Origin: Actinomycetota bacterium
Lineage (GTDB): Bacteria; Actinomycetota; Acidimicrobiia; Actinomarinales; Actinomarinaceae
Length of the DNA: 11,492 bases
Reading direction: 5' to 3'
NCBI GenBank assembly: GCA_002724835.1
Contig: PBPX01000023.1
Span: 14,573-26,064 of the forward strand
The notes beneath the pieces were generated by a model that was given only the letters and a program-made list of their open reading frames with translations, was not told where the DNA came from and searched no databases. This document shows, in pieces, positions 1 to 8,392 of this stretch (within the stretch, counting starts at the first letter, position 1; each line of letters opens with the position of its first letter). A program made the position numbers and the translations under genes.

Positions 1-519
1 AAAAGCCTAGTTAGCTACTTAGCACCGAAAGACTTTCTTAATTCTAATATTGAGATAGTTAGAGGCTCAACAAACATAATTGTCGGAGGGTTCACTCTTT
101 CACTTGATTCATGTGACCTTGCAGACTCATGCCTATTAATAACAGATCTTATTATCTCAGCCGACCTTACAACTTTAAAGAGTGGTAATTCAATAAGAGA
201 TAATGCAATAAAAAAGAACTGGTTAGAGTCAAATCTTTTTCCGAGTGCAATATATAAAATTGATGAGTTAATTCTTCCAAATAATGATTTTGATTCAAAA
301 ATTGATGAGACAGTAGTGGGAATATTAACAATAAGAAATATGGAAGTTAATATTCCATTTACTATTACAGCTTATATGGAAGATGATGAAATTAAAATTT
401 TTGGCATTACTGAAATTGACACAACATGGTTTGGTTTTGATGCTCCGACAAAGTTTAATGCTTGGGAAGTTTTGAATCCAATTGCAATAGAAGTTGAATT
501 AATTGCAAAAAGAAAGTAA
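1..519 (+). CDS. YceI-like lipid-binding protein (5' end missing)
   Basis: The frame is open from the first base to the TAA at 517-519, giving 172 residues of a protein whose start lies outside the window. The visible part reads like the YceI family, small beta-barrel (lipocalin-like) proteins that bind isoprenoid-type lipids. Family hallmarks are a strand with VRGSTNIIVGGFTLS (residues 20-34 of the visible part), then SGNSIRDNAIKKNWLES with a following LFPSAIYKI (about 61-87), and later the VVGILTIRNMEVNIPFTI strand (about 105-122), the usual 'G-x-LTI-x-G-V' element. The C-terminus ends normally with IAIEVELIAKRK. Whether it carries a signal peptide cannot be seen. It is followed after 3 bp, in the same frame, by a Nudix hydrolase, so the two are probably co-transcribed. 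The family is recognised from its pattern; the ligand and physiological role are unknown. Confidence 0.75.
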   Translation, partial: KSLVSYLAPKDFLNSNIEIVRGSTNIIVGGFTLSLDSCDLADSCLLITDLIISADLTTLKSGNSIRDNAIKKNWLESNLFPSAIYKIDELILPNNDFDSKIDETVVGILTIRNMEVNIPFTITAYMEDDEIKIFGITEIDTTWFGFDAPTKFNAWEVLNPIAIEVELIAKRK

Positions 520-522
520 AAG

Positions 523-1041
523 TTGATTCAGGATTTAAATTATCAAAGAATTTCAAAACCTCATGAAAAAAATAATGATGATTATGCATCTGTTTCAATA
601 TTAATTCATGATGAAAAGGAAATAATTTTTATAAAGCGGTCTGAAGATTTACCAACCCATAAGGGACACATTGCTTTTCCTGGTGGAAAGAAGGAAGTTG
701 AAGATGAAAGTATTGTCGATACTGCAGTAAGAGAAGCTTGTGAAGAGCTTTTAATTGATTCAAAAACAATTACTCCAATAGGAATCTTGAAGTCTATAGA
801 TACAGTTGAATATAAATTTGAAGTTTATCCAGTTGTTTGTTTGATTAGTGATAAACCAAGTTCATTTAACAAATCAGAAGTTCAAGATTTATATTACGTT
901 CCTATAGAAGAACTTAAGAAAGAAAAAAATTGGGTCTTTCGTGGGCACTATGATAGTGATTGGGTTTTTGATATTGATGGAGAAGTTTTGTGGGGAGCAA
1001 CAGCAAAAATGGTTAGAAATTTACTTAATATTACTCACTAA
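523..1041 (+). CDS. Nudix hydrolase, CoA pyrophosphatase type
   Basis: This 172-residue protein has the signature of Nudix enzymes that cleave the pyrophosphate of coenzyme A and its derivatives, giving phosphopantetheine and adenosine 3',5'-bisphosphate. The CoA-specific stretch is visible as IKRSEDLPTHKGHIAFPGGK (residues 37-56), matching the family pattern R-S-x(7)-G-x(3)-F-P-G-G-K. It runs into the Nudix box with R70, E71, E74 and E75 as the metal-binding REACEE core. The Gly usual just after the EE pair is Leu here, which some members of this subfamily also lack. The start is a TTG at 523: the in-frame stop of the upstream YceI gene lies 3 bp before it, and no ATG or GTG follows before the conserved domain. 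AGAAAG at 511-516 could be a weak ribosome site. Its end overlaps the convergent transporter gene by 4 bp. The fold call is firm; the substrate is inferred from the motif. Confidence 0.85.
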   Translation: MIQDLNYQRISKPHEKNNDDYASVSILIHDEKEIIFIKRSEDLPTHKGHIAFPGGKKEVEDESIVDTAVREACEELLIDSKTITPIGILKSIDTVEYKFEVYPVVCLISDKPSSFNKSEVQDLYYVPIEELKKEKNWVFRGHYDSDWVFDIDGEVLWGATAKMVRNLLNITH

Positions 1042-1922
1042 ATATTTTCTTCTTCATCTTTTACAGCTAAATACAAAGATATAAAAATTAAAAATAAAGT
1101 AATAAAAAAGATATTACTTACAACTTCTTCTAGGAATATATAACCAACAAATATTCCAACAATAGGAACAACATAATCTACAAGTGTTGTAAATGTTGCA
1201 GAGAGTCTTTTTATTGTATAAAAAAATAAAGAGTAATTAAAAATATCTATAAAAACTAATCCAAACAACCTTAAAGCTTGTGTATTAGAGATTATTTCAA
1301 TTTTTCCTCCAAGAGAAAGAAACAATACTATTGAAATTAGACTACTTGATAACCATTGCGTGCAAAGATATGTTTTTGCAGGAATATATTGAGAGTCTTT
1401 TTTATTTGTTATGTTACTTACTGCTAAACCTTGTATTCCTATTAAAGCAAGTGATCCTCCAATAAGTAGATTTCCTTCATTTGATAATCCTGTTGTGCCA
1501 GATAGAAAAAGAAGGATAAGTCCTACAAGCCCTATAAATACAGAAATTAATTTTAGACGAGTGATTACTTCTTCTTTATAGAACAGATAAACCCAAACCA
1601 CTGTGAATAAGGGAATTGTAGATATAAAAATACTATGAAGACCTGATGATATGTATTTTAAGGCATATATGAATGTCCAACCTGGAATAGTTATAGCTAA
1701 AAAGCCAGTCAAACTGCCTTTGATAAAATAATTAAAGTTAATTTCACTACTAAATTCTTTAAAGCAATATATTCCAAATAAAAAAGCAACAATTGTGATT
1801 CTTGCAGTGACTATAAATACTTCACTTACACCATCAATTAAAAGACTTCTATTTAATAATCCATGAAATCCGAATAAGGCACCTATCAAAATTATGTTTC
1901 TTAATCCAGAATAAGCAGACAT
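1038..1922 (-). CDS. EamA/DMT-family transporter (10 TM)
   Basis: A 294-residue, very hydrophobic inner-membrane protein of the drug/metabolite transporter superfamily. Ten membrane segments can be drawn, at roughly residues 8-25, 34-53, 64-85, 91-113, 121-141, 150-170, 184-205, 215-235, 243-262 and 266-288. They form two EamA repeats: IPLFTVVWVYLFYKEEV (about 103-119) in the first half is echoed by VPIVGIFVGYIFLEEV in the second, each placing acidic residues just after a helix. The protein ends in an acidic cytoplasmic tail, DEEENI. The length is typical of the family. Members export or import amino acids, nucleosides and other small molecules; nothing here identifies the substrate. The ATG at 1922 has no Shine-Dalgarno sequence. 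The gene is convergent with, and overlaps by 4 bp, the Nudix gene, and is divergent from trpS. Confidence 0.85.
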   Translation of the reverse strand: MSAYSGLRNIILIGALFGFHGLLNRSLLIDGVSEVFIVTARITIVAFLFGIYCFKEFSSEINFNYFIKGSLTGFLAITIPGWTFIYALKYISSGLHSIFISTIPLFTVVWVYLFYKEEVITRLKLISVFIGLVGLILLFLSGTTGLSNEGNLLIGGSLALIGIQGLAVSNITNKKDSQYIPAKTYLCTQWLSSSLISIVLFLSLGGKIEIISNTQALRLFGLVFIDIFNYSLFFYTIKRLSATFTTLVDYVVPIVGIFVGYIFLEEVVSNIFFITLFLIFISLYLAVKDEEENI

Positions 1923-1968
1923 TGAATATTCAGATTTGATAAAGACTCTCCAATTTGATTTAGTTTAT

Positions 1969-1974
1969 TAGAAT
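1969..1974 (+). promoter_or_regulatory. Putative -10 box of trpS, leaderless arrangement
   Basis: TAGAAT differs from TATAAT at one base and lies 7 bp before the trpS ATG at 1982, so transcription from it would begin at or next to the start codon. No Shine-Dalgarno sequence precedes that ATG, which fits a leaderless mRNA. No good -35 stands 17 bp upstream (CTCTCC). TTGATA at 1936-1941 is a fair -35 but would pair with TTTAGT at 1959-1964 instead. The whole divergent gap is 1923-1981. Confidence 0.45.
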
Positions 1975-1981
1975 AGCAGAT

Positions 1982-2953
1982 ATGAAAACAGTTTTTTCAG
2001 GAATTCAACCTACTGGTAAGGTTCACTTGGGTAATTTTTTAGGTGCAATTAATAATTGGGTTGAAATGTCCAATAGTAAAAATAAAAATTATTTTTGTGT
2101 TGTAGATTTACATTCATTAACTACACATCCCGATCCTAAAACAATGGAAGAGAATATATTATCTACAGTCAAGGTTTTGATTGCTGCAGGTATAAATTTG
2201 AATAACTCAACAATTTATGTACAAAGCAAGGTGGCTGAGCATGCACAATTATCTTGGGTTCTATCTAATTTTTGCCAGATAGGAGAGCTACAAAGAATGA
2301 CTCAGTTTAAAGAAAAATCATCTGAGTTAGGAAATCATGCAGGAATACTAACATATCCAATATTAATGACTTCAGATATTCTAATTCATAAAGCCAATGA
2401 AGTTCCTGTAGGTGACGATCAAACACAACATTTAGAATTAACTAGAAATATTGCGGAAAGATTTAATAACAAATATGGAGACATTTTTCCTATTCCTGAG
2501 AAAACATCTGGAAAAGTTGGAGCAAGGCTTATGTCTCTTAGGCATCCTGAAAATAAAATGTCTAAAAGTGCGGATGATATAAATGGAACAATATATTTTG
2601 ATGATACTAAAGACAAGATAATGAAAAAATTCAAATCATCAGTTACAGATTCTGAAGATGAAATTAGATATGATTTAGAAGCAAAAATAGGAATAAGTAA
2701 TTTAATTGATATATATTCATCAGTAAAAGGAATTAGTCATAGAGAAGTAGAGAAAAAATTTTCAAGTTCAAAATATGGAGAGTTTAAAATTGAAGTTGGA
2801 GAAGCAGTATCTAATTATCTTGAACCTATATTTTCTAAATATGATTCATTGAGCGATAAAGAAATTATGTCACTAATGGACACTAATCTAAGTGTTGCAA
2901 AAAGTTCTGCAAAGAAAACAATGGAAGAAGTAAATAGTCTTTTAGGTATCTAA
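1982..2953 (+). CDS. trpS: Tryptophanyl-tRNA synthetase
   Basis: Cytoplasmic class I aminoacyl-tRNA synthetase that charges tRNA-Trp with tryptophan using ATP. At 323 residues it is the usual size for bacterial TrpS. The N-terminus has SGIQPTGKVHLGNFLGA (residues 6-22) with the HIGH-type signature HLGN at 15-18. The central VPVGDDQTQHLELTR block (141-155) lies in the Rossmann-fold region, and NKMSKSADD (191-199) is the KMSKS loop that binds ATP. MTSDILIH (129-136) fits the tryptophan-site region. The start ATG at 1982 puts the N-terminus exactly where the family begins. There is no Shine-Dalgarno sequence, and a -10-like TAGAAT ends 7 bp upstream. The stop lies 3 bp before the helicase gene, so the two are likely co-transcribed. 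The identification is secure. Confidence 0.97.
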   Translation: MKTVFSGIQPTGKVHLGNFLGAINNWVEMSNSKNKNYFCVVDLHSLTTHPDPKTMEENILSTVKVLIAAGINLNNSTIYVQSKVAEHAQLSWVLSNFCQIGELQRMTQFKEKSSELGNHAGILTYPILMTSDILIHKANEVPVGDDQTQHLELTRNIAERFNNKYGDIFPIPEKTSGKVGARLMSLRHPENKMSKSADDINGTIYFDDTKDKIMKKFKSSVTDSEDEIRYDLEAKIGISNLIDIYSSVKGISHREVEKKFSSSKYGEFKIEVGEAVSNYLEPIFSKYDSLSDKEIMSLMDTNLSVAKSSAKKTMEEVNSLLGI

Positions 2954-2956
2954 AAA

Positions 2957-5092
2957 ATGGACAAAATTAAAAGCATTCCTGAAGAATGGAAAGAATTAGT
3001 AAATGACGATCAAAAAAAAGCAATAGAGCATATTTATGGCCCCTTGTTAATTATTGCTGGTGCTGGTTCTGGAAAAACAAGAGTTCTCACTTATAGATAT
3101 GCCCATTTAGTAAAAAATTATTCGATTAGTTTTGAAAATATTTTGGCTATTACTTTTACAAATAAAGCTGCCAATGAGATGAAAGAGAGGATTAGTAAGT
3201 TATTAAATTTAGAAGTTTCACCAAAATGGATCTCGACATTTCATAGTTCATGTGTAAAAATATTAAGAATTCATGGACATTTGATTGGATTCAAGAATAA
3301 TTTTACAATTTATGATCAATCTGATTCATCAAAATTGATAAGAAACTGCATGAGAGAAGGTGATGTTGATTTAAAGCAGTATTCTCCAAAACGTTTTCAA
3401 GCACATATATCAAGTTTAAAGAATATGCGTATTTCTCCAGGCGAAGCAATTGAAAATGCAGAATCTTTTTTTGAAGTAAAAGTTGCGGAAATATACACTT
3501 CTTATGAAAAAAAACTAATCTTATCTAACTCAATGGACTTTGATGATTTGTTAATTAGAACAGTTGAGCTTTTAGAAACAAGCGACAAAGCATTGGATTA
3601 TTGGTCAAATAAGTTTGAATATATTATGGTTGACGAATATCAGGACACAAATCTTGTTCAATATAAATTAATTGAATTGCTTTCTTCAAAACATAAAAAT
3701 TTGTGTGTAGTTGGAGACTCTGACCAAAGTATTTATGCATTTAGAGGCGCTGACATAAGAAATATACAGGAGTTTGAGAAAGATTTTAGTAATGCAACAA
3801 TCATTACTCTTGAAAAAAATTATAGATCATCACAGAAAATTTTGGATATTGCAAATGCTGTTATATCTAATAATCCAAGAAATAAGGAAAAAAATCTTTG
3901 GACTGATAATGAAGATGGGGTAGATGTCAATGCAATAAGATTTAATTCGGAGAGAGATGAAGGGAGATGGATAGTAGAAGAAATTTCAAAAATAATTAAA
4001 GATGGTGAGGATAATGAGATTGCAATATTTTATAGAACAAACAATCAATCAAGAATATTCGAGGAAGAATTAAGGAAATTAAGTATCGATTATAAGGTTG
4101 TTGGAAATGTTAGATTCTATGATAGAAAAGAAATAAAAGATGTACTTTCTTATTTGAATTTCTTAGTAAATCCCGACGACGCCGTTTCATTTGAAAGAAT
4201 TTTGAATGTCCCCAAAAGAGGAATAGGTGAGTCAACTTTACAAAAATTGAGAGATTATGCTAATTCGAAAAATATTTCTGTATCCAATGTTTTAGATCAT
4301 ATCAATGAAGTTGATACTCTATCAGATAGAGTTATAAAACAATTAACTTTATTTAGCAATTTAATAATTGAATTAAAAACATTTGCAATAGAAGGTCCCT
4401 CTAAGTCAATTGAGAAGATTCTTGACTTAACTGGCTATAAGAATGAATTAATTAAAGAAGGAACCTTAGAGTCCCAAATGAGAGTTGAAAACTTAGATGA
4501 ACTTTTAACTTCAGCTGTGGAATTTGAAAATCTATACGAAGAAGAAATAGATGATCCTTTTCATAAGGTTAGAGACTATTTAGAGTCACTTGCTCTGTTT
4601 ACAGATTCTGACAATATTACAAATGAAGATAGTGTTCTTTTAATGACACTGCATAATGCAAAGGGGTTGGAATTTCCAATTGTTTTTATGACAGGAATGG
4701 AAGAAAACGTATTCCCAAGTCAGAAATCTGAAAATGAATTTGAGATACAAGAAGAAAGAAGGCTTTGCTACGTAGGAATGACTAGAGCTGAAAAGAAATT
4801 ATATTTAACTTACTCTAGTACAAGAACGCTTTGGGCCGGAACAAATTATAATCTGCCAAGTAGATTTTTAGATGAAGCAAAACCCTTTTATAAAGAAATA
4901 GAATTAGAAGAGTCTGAGAGTATTAATTTATTAAAACCAGAAGAAGATACTACAGGTAAAAAAGTTATCCACGAAAAATATGGGAAAGGAGTTGTTGTCG
5001 AAACATCAGGAAATGAGATAACGATTGACTTTGGAGAAGAGTGGGGAATAAAGCATCTGGATGTAGAGTGGGCGCCAATTAAATTTGAATAG
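2957..5092 (+). CDS. pcrA: PcrA/UvrD-type DNA helicase
   Basis: A 711-residue superfamily 1A helicase, an ATP-driven 3'-5' translocase used in nucleotide excision repair and in clearing proteins or RNA polymerase from DNA. All motifs are visible: Q-motif region VNDDQKKAIEH (15-25), Walker A AGAGSGKTR (34-42), motif Ia TFTNKAANEMKER (66-78), Walker B DEYQD (226-230), motif III VVGDSDQSIYAFRGAD (251-266), motif IV LEKNYRSS (285-292), motif V MTLHNAKGLEFPIVF (563-577) and motif VI EERRLCYVGMTRAEKKL (599-615). NLPSRFL (632-638) is typical of PcrA/UvrD. The last 45 residues (GKKVIHEKYGKGVVVE onward) form the C-terminal Tudor-like domain that contacts RNA polymerase in PcrA. The ATG is 3 bp after the trpS stop, with only a weak AGG at 2944-2946. 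PcrA and UvrD are hard to tell apart by sequence alone. Confidence 0.93.
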   Translation: MDKIKSIPEEWKELVNDDQKKAIEHIYGPLLIIAGAGSGKTRVLTYRYAHLVKNYSISFENILAITFTNKAANEMKERISKLLNLEVSPKWISTFHSSCVKILRIHGHLIGFKNNFTIYDQSDSSKLIRNCMREGDVDLKQYSPKRFQAHISSLKNMRISPGEAIENAESFFEVKVAEIYTSYEKKLILSNSMDFDDLLIRTVELLETSDKALDYWSNKFEYIMVDEYQDTNLVQYKLIELLSSKHKNLCVVGDSDQSIYAFRGADIRNIQEFEKDFSNATIITLEKNYRSSQKILDIANAVISNNPRNKEKNLWTDNEDGVDVNAIRFNSERDEGRWIVEEISKIIKDGEDNEIAIFYRTNNQSRIFEEELRKLSIDYKVVGNVRFYDRKEIKDVLSYLNFLVNPDDAVSFERILNVPKRGIGESTLQKLRDYANSKNISVSNVLDHINEVDTLSDRVIKQLTLFSNLIIELKTFAIEGPSKSIEKILDLTGYKNELIKEGTLESQMRVENLDELLTSAVEFENLYEEEIDDPFHKVRDYLESLALFTDSDNITNEDSVLLMTLHNAKGLEFPIVFMTGMEENVFPSQKSENEFEIQEERRLCYVGMTRAEKKLYLTYSSTRTLWAGTNYNLPSRFLDEAKPFYKEIELEESESINLLKPEEDTTGKKVIHEKYGKGVVVETSGNEITIDFGEEWGIKHLDVEWAPIKFE

Positions 5093-5124
5093 AAATCTTC
5101 ACATAAGTATTTTTTTATAGAATA

Positions 5125-5130
5125 TATAAT
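5125..5130 (+). promoter_or_regulatory. Putative -10 box of the sucCD-icd-mdh operon
   Basis: A perfect TATAAT lies 12 bp before the sucC ATG in the 50-bp gap after pcrA, so a transcript would carry only about 5 bases before the start codon. No Shine-Dalgarno sequence is present. An overlapping TAGAAT at 5118-5123 is an alternative. No convincing -35 exists: TTCACA at 5098-5103 is close to consensus but 21 bp away from TATAAT. The sequence is very A+T-rich, so a chance match is possible. Confidence 0.45.
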
Positions 5131-5142
5131 CTTTATTGAAAT

Positions 5143-6276
5143 ATGGATTTATTTGAATATCAGGGAAAATCGCTTTATCAAGACTATGATATAAGTCATC
5201 CAAAATCATCTTTGGTAAAAGACCCTAAAGAACTTCAAGAATTAAAGGGTTTGAGTTATCCAGTAGTTGTTAAAGCACAAGTTCAAGTAGGTGGCAGAGG
5301 CAAAGCTGGTGGAATCAAAGTAGCAAACAATCCTGATGAGCTTATTGAGTTAGGAAACCAAATATATGGAATGGATATAAAAGGACACAAAGTAGAGGTT
5401 TTATTAATTGAAGAAGCTTCAGAAATTTTAGAAGAATACTATCTTTCGTTTACTCTTGATAGGTCAGCTAAAAAATACTTAATGATGCTTAGTGCAAAGG
5501 GTGGTATGGATATTGAGCAAGTAGCAAAAGATAATCCAAAAGATTTGGTAAAACTTCATATATCACCTTCAGAAGGGCTAGATAAAAAAGATTTAGATAA
5601 ATCAATAATTGAAGCTAATTTAAATCAAAAATATAAAAATGAATTATCAGAGATAATTAGTAAATTATATGAACTATTTGAAGAAGGAGATTGTGATTTA
5701 GTCGAAGTAAATCCTTTAGCTATTACAAATGAAGGAGTAATGGCACTTGATTCAAAAGTTGCATTAGATATGAATGCAAAATTTAAACATGAAAATTTTC
5801 AAATTCTTGAAGATGAAATACCAATTCCCGAAGAAGAAAAATTTGCAAAAGAAAAAGGTCTTAATTTTATAAAGCTAGAAGGTTTTGTAGGAATCATTGG
5901 CAATGGAGCAGGCTTAGTGATGTCAACTCTTGATGTTGTAGCTGAGCATGGAGGAAGTGCATCCAACTTTTTAGATATCGGTGGTGGTGCAAAGTCTGAA
6001 ACAGTAAGTGCTGCACTAGAAGTATTAGAAACTGACCCAAATGTTAAAAGTGTTTTAATAAATATTTTTGGAGGAATTACAAGGTGTGATTTAGTTGCAG
6101 ATGGGATAGTTAAAGCAACTAGTGGTAAAAAATTAAAGTGGCCAATAATAATTCGTCTTGATGGAACAAATTCTAAAGAGGGTCTAGAAATATTGAAAAA
6201 TAACCCTAACGATAATATTTTTATCTCAGAAAACATGGATGAAGCAGCAAAATTAGCCGTCGAGAGTGGAGTTTAA
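5143..6276 (+). CDS. sucC: Succinate-CoA ligase, beta subunit
   Basis: Beta subunit of succinyl-CoA synthetase, which interconverts succinyl-CoA and succinate with formation of ATP or GTP in the TCA cycle; it provides the nucleotide and succinate sites of the complex with SucD. At 377 residues it is close to the usual length of about 390. The N-terminal ATP-grasp domain starts with the conserved [11 protein letters not shown] and carries [16 protein letters not shown] (44-59). EVNPLAI (188-194) and ALDSK (201-205) supply metal-nucleotide ligands. The C-terminal flavodoxin-like domain shows [17 protein letters not shown] (248-264), FLDIGGGA (276-283) and [11 protein letters not shown] (316-326). 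Nucleotide preference cannot be read safely. The ATG at 5143 has no Shine-Dalgarno sequence but a TATAAT 12 bp upstream. sucD follows after 2 bp. Confidence 0.97.
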   Translation: MDLFEYQGKSLYQDYDISHPKSSLVKDPKELQELKGLSYPVVVKAQVQVGGRGKAGGIKVANNPDELIELGNQIYGMDIKGHKVEVLLIEEASEILEEYYLSFTLDRSAKKYLMMLSAKGGMDIEQVAKDNPKDLVKLHISPSEGLDKKDLDKSIIEANLNQKYKNELSEIISKLYELFEEGDCDLVEVNPLAITNEGVMALDSKVALDMNAKFKHENFQILEDEIPIPEEEKFAKEKGLNFIKLEGFVGIIGNGAGLVMSTLDVVAEHGGSASNFLDIGGGAKSETVSAALEVLETDPNVKSVLINIFGGITRCDLVADGIVKATSGKKLKWPIIIRLDGTNSKEGLEILKNNPNDNIFISENMDEAAKLAVESGV

Positions 6277-6278
6277 TT

Positions 6279-7148
6279 ATGGCAATTTTAATTGATGAAA
6301 ATACAAGAGTTGTTGTCCAGGGATTAACAGGTCGAGAAGGCCAGTTCCATGCATTAAGAAATAGAGATTATGGTACAAACATTGTCGCAGGAACAAGACC
6401 AGGTAAGGGTGGTGAAAATATAGAATCCATACCAATATTTAATACTGTTGAAGAAGCTGTTAAAGAAGAAGGAGCTAATGTAGCTATGACTTTTGTTCCA
6501 CCCGCTTTTGCTAAGGAGGCTGTACTAGAGGCAGCATTTGCTGGATGTGAATTAATTGTATGCATTACAGAAGGAATTCCAGCAAAAGATGAAGCTGAAA
6601 TGTATGACATAATCAAAAAAGAAACAAATTCAAAATTGTTAGGTCCAAATTGTCCGGGTCTTATTTCACCAGGTAAGTCAAATGTTGGTATTATGCCTCA
6701 TGAAATTACTAAGCAAGGAAACGTTGGTGTTGTATCAAGATCAGGTACATTGACTTATCAAGCTGTTCACGAATTAACACAATTAGAGATTGGCCAATCA
6801 ACATGTATAGGAATTGGAGGAGACCCAGTCCCTGGGATGTCTTTTATTGATGTCCTTGAAGAGTATGAAAAAGATGATGAAACTTCCTCGATTGTAATGA
6901 TTGGTGAAATTGGAGGAAGCGCCGAAGAAGAAGCAGCAGATTTTATTAAAAACAACATTTCTAAACCAGTAGTATCATATATAGCTGGAGTAACAGCTCC
7001 TCCTGGCAAAAAAATGGGCCATGCTGGAGCAATAGTTTCAGGAAACAAAGGAACTGCTCAAGCAAAAATGGATGCATTAAAAGATGCAGGAGTAAATGTA
7101 GTTTCAAATCCTACAAAAATAGGTAATGCTATAAAGAAAGTCATTTAA
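6279..7148 (+). CDS. sucD: Succinate-CoA ligase, alpha subunit
   Basis: Alpha subunit of succinyl-CoA synthetase, which binds CoA and carries the histidine that is phosphorylated during the reaction. The active-site His is H248 in [12 protein letters not shown], equivalent to H246 of the E. coli protein. The CoA-binding domain begins with [16 protein letters not shown] (11-26) and contains the family motif [11 protein letters not shown] (122-132). SRSGTLTY (153-160) and GIGGDPVPG (178-186) complete the ligase fold. The 289-residue length is exactly that expected. GGAG at 6268-6271, inside the end of sucC, is a good ribosome site 7 bp before the ATG, so this internal operon gene uses a Shine-Dalgarno sequence, unlike sucC. 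The stop overlaps the icd start by one base (TAATG), implying coupled translation. Confidence 0.97.
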   Translation: MAILIDENTRVVVQGLTGREGQFHALRNRDYGTNIVAGTRPGKGGENIESIPIFNTVEEAVKEEGANVAMTFVPPAFAKEAVLEAAFAGCELIVCITEGIPAKDEAEMYDIIKKETNSKLLGPNCPGLISPGKSNVGIMPHEITKQGNVGVVSRSGTLTYQAVHELTQLEIGQSTCIGIGGDPVPGMSFIDVLEEYEKDDETSSIVMIGEIGGSAEEEAADFIKNNISKPVVSYIAGVTAPPGKKMGHAGAIVSGNKGTAQAKMDALKDAGVNVVSNPTKIGNAIKKVI

Positions 7149-8383
7149 TGGGAGAAAATTTAAATAGAACAGACTTAGAAAGCGCAATTCAGCGAACCAG
7201 AGAATCTTTTGATACAGATAATCCAACAGTGCCTTATATAGAGGGAGACGGGATAGGTGTCGACATATGGCCAGCTGCACAAGGAGTATTTGATGCTGTA
7301 GTAGAAAAAGCTTATAAGGGGGAAAGAAAAATAAATTGGTTGGAGGTGCTAGCAGGGCAAAAAGCTTTTGATAATGTAAATGAATGGTTACCCGAAGAAA
7401 CAACAAATAAATTTGAAGAATATGGAGTTGGAATAAAAGGGCCTTTGACAACGCCAGTTGGAGAAGGAATCAGATCTATAAATGTCTCAATCAGACAGAT
7501 AATGGATTTGTATGTATGCTTACGACCAATTAAATACTTTAATGGAATTCAAACCCCAACAAAAAATCCTCAAGATGTAGATATAACTTTATTTAGAGAA
7601 AACACAGAAGACGTATACGCTGGGAAAGAGCTAGAAGAAGGAAGCGAAGACGTTCAAAAATTAAACAAATTTTTAAAATCTGAGTTTGGATGGGAAATAA
7701 GAGAAGATAGTGGGATTGGAATAAAGCCTATATCTAAAACAGCTACTGAGAGATTAGTTCGAGCTTCATTAAATTATGCTGTTGAGAACAATAAAAAAAA
7801 TCTTGCACTAGTTCATAAAGGTAACATTATGAAATTTACAGAAGGAGCATTTAGAAGATGGGGTTACGAATTAGTTAAAGAAGAATTTTCCGATGTAGCA
7901 ATATCTTGGGAAGACTGTAACGGAGATCCAGGTGATAAAATATTAATCCAAGATGTTATTGCTGATGCATTTCTTCAGCAAATTTTAGTTAAACCTGAAA
8001 ATTTTGATGTTATTGCTACTACTAATTTAAATGGTGATTATGCATCAGACGCTTTAGCTGCACAAATAGGAGGAATTGGAATAAGTCCTGGAGGAAATAT
8101 AAATTATGAAAATGGCAAGGCAGTATTTGAAGCAACTCATGGGACAGCTCCTAAGTACGCAGGTAAAGATCAAGCCAATCCAGGTTCGTTAATTCTTTCA
8201 GGTGAAATGATGTTTAGATATATGGGCTGGGATGAAGCAGCTGACTTAACTATCAAAACAATGGAAAAATCAATTTTAGATGGAAATGTAACTTATGATT
8301 TAGCAAGAGGAAGAGAAGAAGCAAAAACATTAAAATCTTCTGAGTTTGCAAATTCATTAATTGATAATTTAGATAAATTTTGA
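7148..8383 (+). CDS. icd: NADP-dependent isocitrate dehydrogenase (E. coli type)
   Basis: Decarboxylating isocitrate dehydrogenase, giving 2-oxoglutarate, CO2 and NADPH. The 411-residue protein aligns with the homodimeric E. coli enzyme. The substrate site is [11 protein letters not shown] with S110, N112 and R116, followed by R126 (CLRP), matching S113, N115, R119 and R129 of E. coli. Cofactor residues are K336 and Y337 ([10 protein letters not shown]) with Y383 and R387 (VTYDLAR), each offset by 8 from K344, Y345, Y391 and R395, the set that recognises the 2'-phosphate of NADP. The metal-binding aspartates are in [11 protein letters not shown] (291-301). S110 is the serine that AceK phosphorylates in E. 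coli; no kinase gene is in view. AAAGAAAG at 7133-7140 may serve as the ribosome site. It overlaps sucD by one base; mdh follows after 9 bp. Confidence 0.96.
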   Translation: MGENLNRTDLESAIQRTRESFDTDNPTVPYIEGDGIGVDIWPAAQGVFDAVVEKAYKGERKINWLEVLAGQKAFDNVNEWLPEETTNKFEEYGVGIKGPLTTPVGEGIRSINVSIRQIMDLYVCLRPIKYFNGIQTPTKNPQDVDITLFRENTEDVYAGKELEEGSEDVQKLNKFLKSEFGWEIREDSGIGIKPISKTATERLVRASLNYAVENNKKNLALVHKGNIMKFTEGAFRRWGYELVKEEFSDVAISWEDCNGDPGDKILIQDVIADAFLQQILVKPENFDVIATTNLNGDYASDALAAQIGGIGISPGGNINYENGKAVFEATHGTAPKYAGKDQANPGSLILSGEMMFRYMGWDEAADLTIKTMEKSILDGNVTYDLARGREEAKTLKSSEFANSLIDNLDKF

Positions 8384-8392
8384 AGGAATAGT

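Noticed and set aside
523-1041. Nudix protein as an inactive relative because the box Gly is Leu
   Set aside because: The metal-binding REACEE core and the CoA motif are intact, and other members of the subfamily also lack that Gly.
2419-2634. Minus-strand open frame opposite trpS
   Set aside because: It covers the KMSKS-encoding region of trpS and has no independent evidence.
5110-5117. T-run between pcrA and sucC as a terminator
   Set aside because: No stem precedes the T-run; it is better read as A+T-rich promoter sequence.
5799-6236. Long open frame on the minus strand inside sucC
   Set aside because: It lies wholly opposite a secure gene, has no recognisable domain and a composition (many Ser, Pro, Ile) typical of antisense to an A+T-rich coding frame.
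6368-7451. Several minus-strand open frames opposite sucD and the start of icd
   Set aside because: They mirror strongly conserved coding sequence, show no family motif and have no ribosome site or promoter of their own.
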